From the NCBI RefSeq assembly GCF_025699295.1, contig NZ_JAILWB010000003.1, forward strand, positions 1 to 64,000: DNA of 64,000 bases. Reading direction: 5' to 3'. Under the pieces are notes generated by a model. The model did not search any database. It saw nothing but the letters and a program-made list of their open reading frames with translations, and was not told the DNA's origin. Positions 17,484 to 29,767 of this stretch are shown piece after piece (position 1 is the first letter of the stretch; each line of letters begins with the position of its first letter). The translations under genes and the position numbers were made by a program. The stretch is from Hydrogenophaga sp. Lineage in GTDB: Bacteria; Pseudomonadota; Gammaproteobacteria; Burkholderiales; Burkholderiaceae_C.

Positions 17484-17895
17484 CGCGGGTCTCCACGGAG
17501 CGGCTCGCGGCTCGCGGCGCGGACCGGGGCGACAGCAACTGCTCCAGCTCGGCACGCACCGCTCGCTTGAGCACCTCCGAGGTGGCGCTGATGAATTGCT
17601 GGCGGCTGAACTCGCTGCGCAGCCGCACCACCAGGGCCGCCTGGGGCAGGCTCCCGGCCCGCAGGCGCGCGGTTTCATAGATCTGGCGGCGGATCGTGTT
17701 GCGCGTGACCGCGCGTTTCGCCCAGCGCTTGGGCAGCAAAACCCCCAGCCAGGCATCGGCCACGGGAAACAACACCCTGCCATCGTGCGCGCTGGTGAGC
17801 GCGGCACGGTGCAAGGCAAAGTGAGGGGTCTTGGCCACGGGGGCTCCCGCCATGACGGCCTGGAACTGTTGCCGTGACCGCAGCCGCTGGATCAC
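17473..17895 (-). CDS. rnpA: Ribonuclease P protein component
   Basis: RnpA is the protein subunit of RNase P, which matures tRNA 5' ends with the M1 RNA. The 140-residue basic protein starts with the RLRSRQQFQAVMAG pattern and carries the RNA-contacting helix KRAVTRNTIRRQIYE, where the usual RNR motif reads R-N-T. The C-terminus is longer than average and rich in Ser, Arg and Ala. The start is GTG at 17895. It is encoded 70 bp downstream of rpmH and overlaps yidD. Confidence 0.95.
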   Translation of the reverse strand: MIQRLRSRQQFQAVMAGAPVAKTPHFALHRAALTSAHDGRVLFPVADAWLGVLLPKRWAKRAVTRNTIRRQIYETARLRAGSLPQAALVVRLRSEFSRQQFISATSEVLKRAVRAELEQLLSPRSAPRAASRSVETRDAV

Positions 17896-17965
17896 CGCAG
17901 AATCGATGGGGTCACGCGGCGAGGAAGCCGGTCAGGCTGGCGCCGGCAGAACACGCGCAATGGCC

Positions 17966-18100
17966 TCAGACGGCCAGACGCTTGCGGCCCTTGGCGCGGC
18001 GCGCATTGATCACGGCGCGGCCCCCGCGGGTTTTCATGCGGACGAGAAAGCCGTGGGTGCGGGCGCGGCGGATCTTGGAGGGCTGGTAGGTGCGTTTCAT
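17966..18100 (-). CDS. rpmH: Ribosomal protein bL34
   Basis: This 44-residue ribosomal protein of the large subunit reads [18 protein letters not shown] at its start and ends in [11 protein letters not shown], a full match to the bL34 pattern. It is the first gene of the leftward set next to dnaA, transcribed away from the presumed origin. Confidence 0.98.
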   Translation of the reverse strand: MKRTYQPSKIRRARTHGFLVRMKTRGGRAVINARRAKGRKRLAV

Positions 18101-18334
18101 GGTGGTCTGTAGAAATCGGGGAAACCCGCAATTATCGCAAATAAAACCCATACCCGGCAAGCACTTGGCCGCGGCTGCGGGCACGGCACTTGAAGCCGCC
18201 GGTCTGCGGCAAGCGCCGGAAAATTCAGCCATTCAAGGGTTTGCGGGCCTTGTGGATAAGTTTTCCGCCGAACTACAATGCCGGGTCTGCCCGAGACAAT
18301 TGTCCACAACTCCAACGCATCCGACGCTTCCCGC
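18101..18334. other. rpmH-dnaA spacer, candidate chromosome origin region
   Basis: The spacer between divergent rpmH and dnaA carries a perfect DnaA box in reverse orientation (TGTGGATAA, 18251-18259) and a one-mismatch box (TTGTCCACA, 18300-18308), plus an AT-richer patch near 18128-18150 (AATTATCGCAAATAAAA). Gene strands switch here, as at a bidirectional origin. Only two clear boxes are visible, fewer than expected for a full oriC, so the unwinding site may lie elsewhere nearby. Confidence 0.5.
18250..18279 (+). promoter_or_regulatory. dnaA promoter with DnaA box over the -35
   Basis: TTGTGG and TACAAT are spaced by 18 bases, and the perfect DnaA box TGTGGATAA covers the -35 hexamer. The transcript would begin about 49 bases before the dnaA ATG. 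The overlap suggests autorepression by DnaA. Confidence 0.6.
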
Positions 18335-19753
18335 ATGATCGAGGGCACACCCCCTGAAGCCATCGTGGCCGCCACCCGGCCCGACACCCCCTCGCTGTGG
18401 CCGAGCTGCATGGACCGGCTGTCGCAGGAAATCCCCGAACAACAGTTCAACACCTGGATTCGGCCGCTGTCCGCGACCGTGGCCGAGGACGGCTCGCGGG
18501 TGGTCGTTGCCGTGGCCAATCGCTTCAAGCTGGACTGGATCCGCGCCCAGTACGCAGCACGCATCTCTGCCTTGCTGGAAGCCGTAAACGGTACGCCAGT
18601 GGTGTTGGAGTTGGTGCTTGCTCCGCGCGAAGGGCCCAGCCGGACGTCGCCTGCCCCACGTATGGCGCAAGACCCCGTGCTGGCTGAGCTGCCCGACCTG
18701 GCGCCGGTGGAAGTGGCCACGCCCAGCGGACCCAAGACCCGGCTCAATCCCGCGCTGGCCTTCTCCACCCTGGTGGAAGGCTCGGCCAACCGCATGGCCC
18801 GTGCCGCGGCCATGCACGTGGCTGGCAGCCTGGGCCAGTTGTACAACCCGCTGTTCATTTACGGCGGCGTCGGCCTGGGCAAGACGCACCTGGTGCACGC
18901 CATCGGCAACCATCTGCTGGCCGACCGTCCACAGGCACGGGTTCTCTACATTCACGCCGAGCAGTTCGTCTCGGATGTGGTCAAGGCCTACCAGCGCAAG
19001 ACCTTCGACGAGTTCAAGGAGCGCTACCACTCGCTCGACTTGCTGCTGATCGACGACGTGCAGTTCTTCGCCAACAAGGAGCGTACCCAGGAGGAGTTCT
19101 TCAACGCCTTCGAGGCCCTGCTGGCCAAGAAAAGCCACATCGTGCTGACCAGCGACACCTATCCCAAAGGCCTGGCCGACATCCACGAGCGGCTGGTCTC
19201 GCGCTTCGATTCGGGCCTGACGGTGGCGATCGAGCCGCCCGAGCTGGAGATGCGCGTGGCGATCCTGATCAACAAGGCGGCCGTGGAGAACGCCGTGATG
19301 CCCGAGGAAGTGGCCTTCTTCGTGGCCAAGAACGTGCGCTCCAACGTGCGCGAGCTCGAAGGCGCGCTGCGCAAGATCCTGGCCTATTCCCGCTTCAACC
19401 AGAAAGACATCTCGATCCAGCTCGCGCGCGATGCGCTCAGGGACCTGCTGTCGATCCAGAACCGGCAGATCAGCGTGGAGAACATCCAGAAGACCGTGGC
19501 CGACTTCTACAAGATCAAGGTCGCGGACATGTACAGCAAGAAGCGTCCGGCCAGCATTGCCCGGCCGCGCCAGATCGCGATGTTCATTGCCAAGGAACTG
19601 ACCCAGAAGAGTCTGCCCGAGATTGGCGAGCTGTTTGGCGGACGCGACCACACCACGGTGCTGCATGCGGTGCGCAAGATCGGTGCTGAGCGGCAGCAGA
19701 ACACCGAACTGAACCAGCAGCTGCACGTGCTCGAACAGACACTCAAGGGATGA
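18335..19753 (+). CDS. dnaA: DnaA, chromosomal replication initiator
   Basis: DnaA binds DnaA boxes and opens the origin. The 472-residue product has domain I ([25 protein letters not shown]), a variable linker, an AAA+ domain III with Walker [11 protein letters not shown] near residue 177 and Walker [10 protein letters not shown], and domain IV with the signature [16 protein letters not shown] place the start at the ATG at 18335 ([10 protein letters not shown]) and not at the upstream in-frame start at 18278, which lies in the promoter. It heads the dnaA-dnaN-gyrB set. Confidence 0.97.
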   Translation: MIEGTPPEAIVAATRPDTPSLWPSCMDRLSQEIPEQQFNTWIRPLSATVAEDGSRVVVAVANRFKLDWIRAQYAARISALLEAVNGTPVVLELVLAPREGPSRTSPAPRMAQDPVLAELPDLAPVEVATPSGPKTRLNPALAFSTLVEGSANRMARAAAMHVAGSLGQLYNPLFIYGGVGLGKTHLVHAIGNHLLADRPQARVLYIHAEQFVSDVVKAYQRKTFDEFKERYHSLDLLLIDDVQFFANKERTQEEFFNAFEALLAKKSHIVLTSDTYPKGLADIHERLVSRFDSGLTVAIEPPELEMRVAILINKAAVENAVMPEEVAFFVAKNVRSNVRELEGALRKILAYSRFNQKDISIQLARDALRDLLSIQNRQISVENIQKTVADFYKIKVADMYSKKRPASIARPRQIAMFIAKELTQKSLPEIGELFGGRDHTTVLHAVRKIGAERQQNTELNQQLHVLEQTLKG

Positions 19754-19859
19754 GGCCGCAAAAAGGGCGAAAATAGCGTGGATTTGCCCCGAACAACGGG
19801 GCAGGTCATCCGGGTGGCAGGAACCGGCTTGCAAACAACCAGAGACGAAAGAGTCTGAC

Positions 19860-23673
<3,814 letters not shown>

Positions 23674-24091
23674 GTTTTGCGGATGGCTGGACCCCGGCCA
23701 TCACACCCCGTTTCGCGGGCTTGGCGCCGGATGGCACGTCAGGCACCCGCCTGAACGGTGTCAAACGCGTTTGCGATGGGTGCGCGGCGCGACGCCACGC
23801 TCTCGCTGGGACGCGCGCTCAAACGCACCGACTGAGCGCAAGCCGCCACCGCTCGCGATCCTTTCCTGCAATGTGCGCGATGGCATGGACCACAACGCCT
23901 GGCGCCGTCAGCGGACGCCGTGGCGTTGCGCAGCGGGATGGCGCACTCCGGTGCACCCCGTTTTGTCGATTCGGGTGGCAGCCGATCGTCGTGAGGTGGA
24001 AGGCGGGCGAATCAGGACTTGTCAGCCTTCCTCCCGAGACTCGAAGACCTGTCTATCTGTCCATCCATTCACTCAAGCAAGGAGCAACCCA
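23674..24091. other. Gene-free stretch after gyrB
   Basis: I see no gene, RNA or repeat here that I can support. A 124-residue open frame at 23721-24095 is rich in Arg, Cys and Trp with no family resemblance and is probably chance. There is no clear terminator after gyrB. An AAGGAG ribosome site for the next gene lies at about 24079-24084. Confidence 0.5.
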
Positions 24092-24565
24092 ATGAGCAGT
24101 TCCATCCGTACCTGCCTCTGGTTCCGCGACGGTCGGGGCCGTGAGGCCGCTGACTTCTACTGTTCACTGATCCCGGGAAGCCGGGTCGAGACGACGTTTT
24201 CCGGCGATGCCGGGCACGGCACCTTCTCGGTGATCGATTTCTCGCTGGGCGGCGTGCCGTACCAGATTCTCGATGCCGGTCCCGTCTTCACGCTGACCGA
24301 GGCGGTGTCGATTTCGGTCGCGACGGATGACCAGGCCGAGACCGACCGGCTGTGGGCGGCGCTGACCGCGAATGGCGGCGAGGAGAGTGTTTGCGGCTGG
24401 CTGAAGGATCGCTACGGGGTGTCCTGGCAGATTTTCCCCCGGCGGCTGACGGAGCTGACGACGAGTGCCGACAAGAAGGTGTCCGCCTCGGCGATGGCCG
24501 CAATGATGAAACAGCGAAAAATCGATATCGCCGCGATCGAGGCAGCGGTTCGCGAGGCGGCGTAG
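24092..24565 (+). CDS. VOC-family (PhnB-like) protein
   Basis: This 157-residue protein has the glyoxalase/VOC fold of the PhnB or 3-demethylubiquinone-methyltransferase-like type: TCLWFRDGRGREAADFYCSLIPGSRVE at the start, FSLGGVPYQILDAG in the middle and GWLKDRYGVSWQIFPRRL near the end, then a helical tail with SASAMAAMMKQRKIDIAAIEAA. Members are small dimeric proteins of mostly unknown function, and most lack the full metal site. The ATG at 24092 follows AAGGAG. It stands alone between gyrB and the pnb cluster. Confidence 0.88.
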   Translation: MSSSIRTCLWFRDGRGREAADFYCSLIPGSRVETTFSGDAGHGTFSVIDFSLGGVPYQILDAGPVFTLTEAVSISVATDDQAETDRLWAALTANGGEESVCGWLKDRYGVSWQIFPRRLTELTTSADKKVSASAMAAMMKQRKIDIAAIEAAVREAA

Positions 24566-24648
24566 TCGGCCATACGCCATCGCGCGCACGGCTCGCCCCG
24601 AACTGGACGGCCTCATCGTCGAACTGCCCGCCTCCCGGTGGCAGCCCC

Positions 24649-25617
24649 TCAGGCCACCCGATCCGCCGCCCGCGCCACGCTGTCCTGCAGCCACACGTGC
24701 GCGGGGTCGTGGTCGTTGCGGCTGTGCCAGACGGCGCGGAAGGTGGATGGCGCGGACGGGTAGGGCGGCTCGCGCATCAGCAGTTCGCCGCCCGCGGCCA
24801 GATTGCGCGCCAGCGACGACGGCATGATGGACAGCATGTCCGAGTCGCGCAGCAGCGCGGGGATCGCGAGCGAATGGGGCACGGTCACGCGGTAGCGCGG
24901 CGCCTTGCCCACGGCCTGCAGGGCCTCCTCCAGTGCGTGGCGGTCGAACATCTCCGCCTGGCGGGCCAGCCCGCGCTCCAGGATGAAGCCCCCCACCGCG
25001 CCTTCCTCCTGCCCGCCCACCGACACCGTGACCAGCGGGTAGCGCGCCAGGTCCTGCAGCGCCAGGCGGCGGCGCGAGGCCGGGTGGGCCTTGCGCATCA
25101 CGATCCGTTCGCCCTGCGTCATCAGCGTGCGCGAGCTCAGCCGCTGCGGCACCTGCGCGAAGATGCCCACCGCGAGATCGATCCGCCCCACGTCGATCTG
25201 CTCGGCCAGGTCGATGCGCGTGGAGGGGCGGATCACCAGGTCGATACCGGGCGCCTCCACCTTCATCAGGCGGCTCAGTTCGGCCACCATCACCGCCGTC
25301 AGGTGGTCGTTGGCGGCGATCACGAAGCGGCGCGTCGAACGGCCCGGATCGAACGGCTCCACGCCCAGCGTCGCCTCGATGCGGCGCAGCGCGTCGCGCA
25401 GTTCATCGGCCATGGCCACGGCCCGCGCGGTCGGCACCATGCCTCGGGCCGTGCGCACGAACAGCTCGTCGCCCACCACCTCGCGCAGGCGCGCGAGCGC
25501 GTGGCTCACCGCCGACTGGCTGAGGTTCAGGCGCTTGCCGGCGCGCAGCAGGTTGCGGTCTTCGTGAACCGCGTCGAACACCTTGATCAGGTTGAGGTCG
25601 ATGCGCCCGATGCTCAT
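24649..25617 (-). CDS. LysR-type regulator, probable PnbR
   Basis: A 322-residue LysR-type transcription factor. The N-terminal winged helix-turn-helix is LIKVFDAVHEDRNLLRAGKRLNLSQSAVSHALARLREVVGDELFVR, followed by the effector-binding domain starting near residue 90. The ATG at 25617 follows AAAGG by six bases. It is divergent from a TctC receptor gene and the pnbB-pnbA pair, so it probably activates them in response to a nitroaromatic acid, by analogy with PnbR. A clear inverted repeat sits 32 bp upstream of its start codon. Confidence 0.88.
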   Translation of the reverse strand: MSIGRIDLNLIKVFDAVHEDRNLLRAGKRLNLSQSAVSHALARLREVVGDELFVRTARGMVPTARAVAMADELRDALRRIEATLGVEPFDPGRSTRRFVIAANDHLTAVMVAELSRLMKVEAPGIDLVIRPSTRIDLAEQIDVGRIDLAVGIFAQVPQRLSSRTLMTQGERIVMRKAHPASRRRLALQDLARYPLVTVSVGGQEEGAVGGFILERGLARQAEMFDRHALEEALQAVGKAPRYRVTVPHSLAIPALLRDSDMLSIMPSSLARNLAAGGELLMREPPYPSAPSTFRAVWHSRNDHDPAHVWLQDSVARAADRVA

Positions 25618-25648
25618 GGCCAGCCTTTCGCGTGTTGCATGGCGTGCA

Positions 25649-25664
25649 TTTTGCTCTTGCAAAA
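25649..25664. promoter_or_regulatory. Inverted repeat in the LysR/tctC divergent spacer
   Basis: TTTTGC-TCTT-GCAAAA is a perfect six-base inverted repeat with a four-base spacer, extended by TGC/GCA outside it. It lies in the 119-bp spacer between divergent genes, where LysR proteins usually bind. It is the best candidate operator for the adjacent regulator. Confidence 0.55.
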
Positions 25665-25736
25665 GCACCGCTTCCGTTCAAGTCGCCCGGTGGCGATCAT
25701 CCGTGACACCCATCCCCTGAACCCACGGAGCCCCAC

Positions 25737-26726
25737 ATGAACACACTCTCGCGCAGGCGCTTTGGCGCCGCCAGCCTCGCCACACTGGCCGCGTCGGCCT
25801 GGCCTCTGACGACCTGGGCACAAGCACCCGGATCAACCCGCAAGATCATCGTCGGCTACCCCGCTGGCGGCACGCTGGACCAGACAGCGCGCCGCGTGGC
25901 CGAGGCATGGCGCCAGCAGGGCATCACCACCATGGTCGACAACCGCTCCGGCGCAGCCGGCCGCCTGGCCAATTCCCAGCTCAGGCGCGAGCGCGGCGAT
26001 GGCGCCACGCTGCTGTGCACCCACACCTCGGCGCTGAGCATCTACCCGCACGTCTACAGCAAGCTCATGTACGACGCGGTCGCGGACTTCGTGCCCATCT
26101 CGCCCGTGGTCTCGGCCACCTGCGCGCTGGCCATCAGCAACGCCGTGCCGGCGTCCGTCAAGACGCTGGCCGACTACGTGAAGTGGGTGCGGCAATCGCC
26201 CGACCACGCCATGTACGCCTCACCGGCCGCGGGCTCCATGGCGCACTTCCTGGGCTTCCAGTTTTCGGAAGCGGCCGGCCTCAAGCTGCAGCACGTGGGC
26301 TACCGCGGTTCGGCGCCGGCGATGAACGACATGCTGGGCGGCCAGATCCCCGCCTACCTGGGTTTTGTCGCCGACTTCCTGCCCTACATGCAGACCGGCA
26401 AGCTGCGCATCCTGGCCGTGAGCGGCGAGAAGCGCTCGCGATTCATGCCGGGTGTACCGAGCTTTCCAGAACAGGGCTTCGGCGCGATCACCGGCATCGA
26501 GTCCTACGGCATCTTCGCGCCGCCCGGCACGCCCGAGGCGGTGGTAAGGACGCTGCACGAGGACGTGATCGCATCCACCCGCAACCCCGCCCTGGTCGCA
26601 GGCTTCGAGGAGGTGGGCCTGGAGCTGTTCACGCTCAGCCCGAAGGCGTATGAACGCTACATCCAGTCTGAGCGCGACAAGTGGGGCCCGGTGGTGCGTG
26701 CCTCGGGCTTCAAGTCGGAGGAATGA
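25737..26726 (+). CDS. TctC/Bug-family solute-binding protein with Tat-like signal
   Basis: A 329-residue periplasmic receptor of the Bug/TctC family (tripartite tricarboxylate transporter type), which binds carboxylates. The N-terminus MNTLSRRRFGAASLATLAASAWPLTTWAQA is a twin-arginine-like signal with cleavage after AQA. The mature part has KIIVGYPAGGTLDQTARRVAEAW and HVGYRGSAPAMNDMLGGQIPAYLG, both family blocks. Its stop overlaps an ATG of the next gene, tying it to pnbB-pnbA. No TctA/TctB membrane partner is in the window. It may capture or sense a (nitro)benzoate, which is inference from context only. Confidence 0.88.
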   Translation: MNTLSRRRFGAASLATLAASAWPLTTWAQAPGSTRKIIVGYPAGGTLDQTARRVAEAWRQQGITTMVDNRSGAAGRLANSQLRRERGDGATLLCTHTSALSIYPHVYSKLMYDAVADFVPISPVVSATCALAISNAVPASVKTLADYVKWVRQSPDHAMYASPAAGSMAHFLGFQFSEAAGLKLQHVGYRGSAPAMNDMLGGQIPAYLGFVADFLPYMQTGKLRILAVSGEKRSRFMPGVPSFPEQGFGAITGIESYGIFAPPGTPEAVVRTLHEDVIASTRNPALVAGFEEVGLELFTLSPKAYERYIQSERDKWGPVVRASGFKSEE

Positions 26727-26728
26727 GC

Positions 26729-27292
26729 ATGCGGGACGAGCAGCAGCACCCCGACCGCGAGGCCCTGATCCAGCGCAGCATCGCCTTTCTCGACGAGGTC
26801 AAGGACATGACCGCCGGCACGGAGGTCGAACGCTGGCTCAACCGGACGCACGGCCCGGGCAGCGCGGTGTACGAAGACCTGGCGCGGCTGGTGAAGGCCG
26901 GCGTGCGCGACGGCTGGGCCGCCAACATCGAGATCACCGGCACGCACTACCGCCGCAGCCGCATCATGGAGCCTTCGGAAGGCACGCACTGGTTCAGCAT
27001 CACCGCGGTGTACATGGACAGCAGCGGCAACACCCAGGGCAACCCGGGCAACAGCTTTCGCGGGCAGTACCATGCACACCCCTATGGCGAGCTGAACATG
27101 GTGATCCCGCTCAACCCCGGCGCCGCGCTGGCCGGACCCAACGGCTGGTGCGAAGCCGGCTGGACGGCACCCGGCCCGGGCAGCCACCACTACCCCGAGG
27201 CCCGGGGCGGCGCGGTCATCGCGCTGTTCTATCTGCCCGCGGGGCGCATCGCCTACCACCCACCACCGGTGGAAGCACAAATGGAAGGATGA
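26729..27292 (+). CDS. pnbB: PnbB-like 4-hydroxylaminobenzoate lyase
   Basis: The 187-residue product belongs to the DUF4863/PnbB family. PnbB converts 4-hydroxylaminobenzoate to protocatechuate with release of ammonia. The cupin-like core includes GQYHAHPYGELNMVIPLNPGAALAG, with candidate metal ligands His, His and Glu, and GSHHYPEARGGAVIALFYLPAGRI. The ATG at 26729 sits six bases after GGAGGA; the ATG six bases earlier touches the ribosome site and is less likely. It is directly followed by a nitroreductase gene, giving the pnbB-pnbA pair known from nitrobenzoate degraders. Confidence 0.82.
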   Translation: MRDEQQHPDREALIQRSIAFLDEVKDMTAGTEVERWLNRTHGPGSAVYEDLARLVKAGVRDGWAANIEITGTHYRRSRIMEPSEGTHWFSITAVYMDSSGNTQGNPGNSFRGQYHAHPYGELNMVIPLNPGAALAGPNGWCEAGWTAPGPGSHHYPEARGGAVIALFYLPAGRIAYHPPPVEAQMEG

Positions 27293-27294
27293 GC

Positions 27295-27990
27295 ATGTCG
27301 GAACACAGCATCGAGGACGTGACGCGGGTGGTCGACGGCGTGCTGCGCTCGCGCCGCAGCCTGCGCGCCTACCGGCCAGACGCCGTGCCGCGCGCCGTGC
27401 TGGAGGACATCCTGGACGTGGCCTCGAGCGCGCCCAGCAACTCGAACACCCAGCCCTGGCGCGTGCACGCCCTTGCGGGCGCACCCAAGCAGGCGCTGGG
27501 CGCCGCGTTGCTGGCCGCCTTCCGAGAGAACACCCTGCCCCCGTCGCCGCACTTCCCCCACCCGTTGCCCGAGGAATACGCCCAGCGGCAGCGGGACTTT
27601 GGCGCGGTCTACTACCGCACGCTGGGCATCGACGTCGCCGACATGCCCGCCCGCCTGCGCCAGACCGAGAAGAACTTCGGCTTCTTTGGCGCGCCGGTCG
27701 GTCTGATCTTCACCATCGACCGCCGCCTGGCGCCGCACAGCTGGCTCGACCTCGGCCTGCTGGTGCAGAACGTGATGATCGCCGCCAGCGCACGCGGCCT
27801 GGGCACCTGCCCGCAGGTCTCTTTCGCGCGTTTCCATCCGGTCATCGCGCAGCACCTGGCCTTCACCGAACACGAGCTGACGGTGTGCGGCATGTCGCTG
27901 GGCTACCCAGAGCACGACGAGCCCGTCAACCGCATGGCCATGCCGCGTCGCGGGGTGAGGGAATTCGCATGCTTCGATCAATTCGAATGA
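27295..27990 (+). CDS. pnbA: PnbA-like nitroreductase
   Basis: A 231-residue FMN-dependent nitroreductase. The FMN-binding RRSLRAYRPDAVPRAVLEDIL and SSAPSNSNTQPWRVHAL are at the N-terminus, and ARGLGTCPQVSF and GMSLGYPEHDEPVNRMAMPRRGV near the end. In the pnb pathway PnbA reduces 4-nitrobenzoate to 4-hydroxylaminobenzoate using NAD(P)H. The ATG at 27295 lies five bases after GGAAGGA and just after the pnbB stop, so the genes are coupled. Substrate choice is inferred from the neighbour; other nitroaromatics are possible. Confidence 0.83.
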   Translation: MSEHSIEDVTRVVDGVLRSRRSLRAYRPDAVPRAVLEDILDVASSAPSNSNTQPWRVHALAGAPKQALGAALLAAFRENTLPPSPHFPHPLPEEYAQRQRDFGAVYYRTLGIDVADMPARLRQTEKNFGFFGAPVGLIFTIDRRLAPHSWLDLGLLVQNVMIAASARGLGTCPQVSFARFHPVIAQHLAFTEHELTVCGMSLGYPEHDEPVNRMAMPRRGVREFACFDQFE

Positions 27991-28066
27991 GCGCCCACGC
28001 AACAGTGACACTGCGCGCGATGCCGACACCGGACAGTGCAGACCGACTGAAGCGCGCCACTCGTCC

Positions 28067-28876
28067 TCAGTCGTAGATCTCCACCGGCCCGTGATCCCCC
28101 ACGGCCACCGTGTGCGACACGAGCGCCCCGTCGCGCAGCAGGTGCAGCGCGTACCCGGGCGGTTCGCGCCGGTAGGTGGCGGGCGCGTCCTCACGCAGGT
28201 CGAGCACGATCTGGTGCGCGGTGGACGGCACCGTCATGGCCACCGTGCCGCCGAAGCGGCGCACGATGGGGCGGTGCAGGTGCCCGCAGAGCACGCGCTC
28301 GACCTGCGGGTGGCGGCGCAGCAGCTCCGCCAGTGCCGCGCTGCCCTGGCGCAGACCGATGCGGTCCATGTGCGCGATGCCGGTGGCGAACGGCGGGTGG
28401 TGCATGGCCACCACCGTGGGCTGGTGCGGCGCCTCGGCCAGGGTGCGGTCCAGCCAGGCCAGGCGGTGTTCGCACAGCGCGCCGTGGGACGCGCCTTCGA
28501 CCACCGTGTCCAGCGCCACCAGGCGCAGGCCAGCCACCTCGCGCACCCACAGCACGAAGGGCGCGAGCGCCGGGTCCGGCAGAGGCGCCAGTTCGGCGTG
28601 GTCAGGGAAGGCGCGGCGCAGCGCGCCGGCGGCGTCGTGGTTGCCGGGCATCAGCCAGACCGGGCAGGACAGCGGCGCCAGCAGTAGTTGCAGGTGCGCG
28701 TATTCGTCGGCGCTGCCCCGGTCGACCAGGTCGCCCGTGACCACCACGGCCGAAGCCGCCGGCGCCAGGCCGCACACGCTGGCCACGGCTTGCGCCAGCA
28801 GCGCGGGTGTGTCGATGCGGTCCATCAGCAGGCGGCCGGGCGCGACGATGTGGGGGTCTGAGAGTTGCACGAGCAC
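28067..28876 (-). CDS. GpdQ/CpdA-type metallophosphodiesterase
   Basis: A 269-residue calcineurin-like phosphodiesterase with all dinuclear-metal motifs: QLSDPHIV at the N-terminus, VVTGDLVDRGSADEY, PGNHD, AMHHPPF and CGHLHRPIVRR. The order and spacing match the GpdQ/CpdA group, which cleaves glycerophosphodiesters or cAMP. I chose a GTG start at 28876, nine bases after AGGAG; the frame is open further upstream to 28948 but extends past the family start. It is divergent from a GlpR-type repressor and a Ugp-like importer, which favours glycerophosphodiester hydrolysis. Confidence 0.85.
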   Translation of the reverse strand: MLVQLSDPHIVAPGRLLMDRIDTPALLAQAVASVCGLAPAASAVVVTGDLVDRGSADEYAHLQLLLAPLSCPVWLMPGNHDAAGALRRAFPDHAELAPLPDPALAPFVLWVREVAGLRLVALDTVVEGASHGALCEHRLAWLDRTLAEAPHQPTVVAMHHPPFATGIAHMDRIGLRQGSAALAELLRRHPQVERVLCGHLHRPIVRRFGGTVAMTVPSTAHQIVLDLREDAPATYRREPPGYALHLLRDGALVSHTVAVGDHGPVEIYD

Positions 28877-28963
28877 GGGGCCTGTCTCCTGTGTTGAACC
28901 CCGATTGGAAACCGAAAGCGTGGCCCCGCGATGACATCGACGGGTCACATTCGGCTTCTACGC

Positions 28964-29000
28964 TGTTCGTATGAACCCGCTTGATGCATTCATTCGAACA
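28964..29000. promoter_or_regulatory. GlpR-like dyad between gpdQ-like gene and glpR-like gene
   Basis: TGTTCGTATGAA and TTCATTCGAACA form a 12-base inverted repeat with one mismatch and a 13-base spacer, ending on the first base of the regulator ATG. The TGTTCG and CGAACA cores match half-sites of the E. coli GlpR operator. It is positioned to repress both divergent units. Confidence 0.7.
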
Positions 29001-29767
29001 TGCCGGCACTGAAGCCCGATTCGCGCGCGCAACAGATCCTGGACCTCGTGCGCGGTCGTGGGCTGGTGGACATCAGCGAGCTTGCGGGCCAGTTCGGCGT
29101 CACACCGCAGACCATCCGCCGTGGCGTGAACCAGCTCAGCGAACTCGGCCTGCTGCGCCGCGTGCACGGTGGCGTCACGCTGCCGGCCCACAGCGCCAAC
29201 CTGCCCTACGAGGCGCGCCAGGTGCAGCGGCTCGACGGCAAGCGCCGCATAGCCGCCGCGGTGGCGGCGCTGATCCCGCACGGCGCCTCGGTGTCGATCG
29301 GGCTGGGCACCACGCCGCACCAGGTGGCGCTGGCGCTGCGCGCGCACAAGAAGCTGCGCGTGGTCACCAACAGCCTGCGCGTGGTGTTCGCGCTCTCGGG
29401 CAGCGAAGGCCTGGAGATCGCGGTGGCCGGGGGGTTTCTGCGCACCGCCGATCTCGACGTGGTGGGTGAAGCCGCCGTGCGCTGCTTCGCGGGCTTCAAG
29501 ACCGACTACGCGGTGTTCGGCGTTGGCGGCATCGACGAGGACGGCACGCTGCTGGACTTCGACCCCGCCGAGGTGGCGGCGCGCGAGGCCATGCGCCTGA
29601 ACTGCCGCCAGTCACTGCTGGTGGCCGACGCGAGCAAGTTTGGCCGCACGGCCATGGCACGCGGCGGGCAGCTGGCCGACATGGACCACCTCTTCATCGA
29701 CGAGCGGCCCGCCACGCCGTTTCGCGCGCTGCTCAAGCTCGCGCGGCCACAGGTGCATCTGTCATGA
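29000..29767 (+). CDS. DeoR/GlpR-family transcriptional repressor
   Basis: A 255-residue DeoR-family regulator. The N-terminal helix-turn-helix is RAQQILDLVRGRGLVDISELAGQFGVTPQTIRRGVNQLSELGLLRRVHGGV (residues 9-59), and the C-terminal sugar-phosphate-sensing domain holds SVSIGLGTTPHQVALAL, VTNSLRVVFAL and VFGVGGIDEDGTLLDFD. DeoR proteins of this type answer to phosphorylated polyols, and GlpR to glycerol-3-phosphate. It is the first gene of an operon with an ABC importer (ATGA overlap with the next gene) and probably represses itself and the divergent phosphodiesterase through the dyad over its start codon. Confidence 0.9.
   Translation: MPALKPDSRAQQILDLVRGRGLVDISELAGQFGVTPQTIRRGVNQLSELGLLRRVHGGVTLPAHSANLPYEARQVQRLDGKRRIAAAVAALIPHGASVSIGLGTTPHQVALALRAHKKLRVVTNSLRVVFALSGSEGLEIAVAGGFLRTADLDVVGEAAVRCFAGFKTDYAVFGVGGIDEDGTLLDFDPAEVAAREAMRLNCRQSLLVADASKFGRTAMARGGQLADMDHLFIDERPATPFRALLKLARPQVHLS

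Noticed and set aside
23721-24095. Possible 124-residue gene after gyrB
   Set aside because: Composition is Arg/Cys/Trp-rich and irregular, no ribosome site and no family resemblance; treated as chance.
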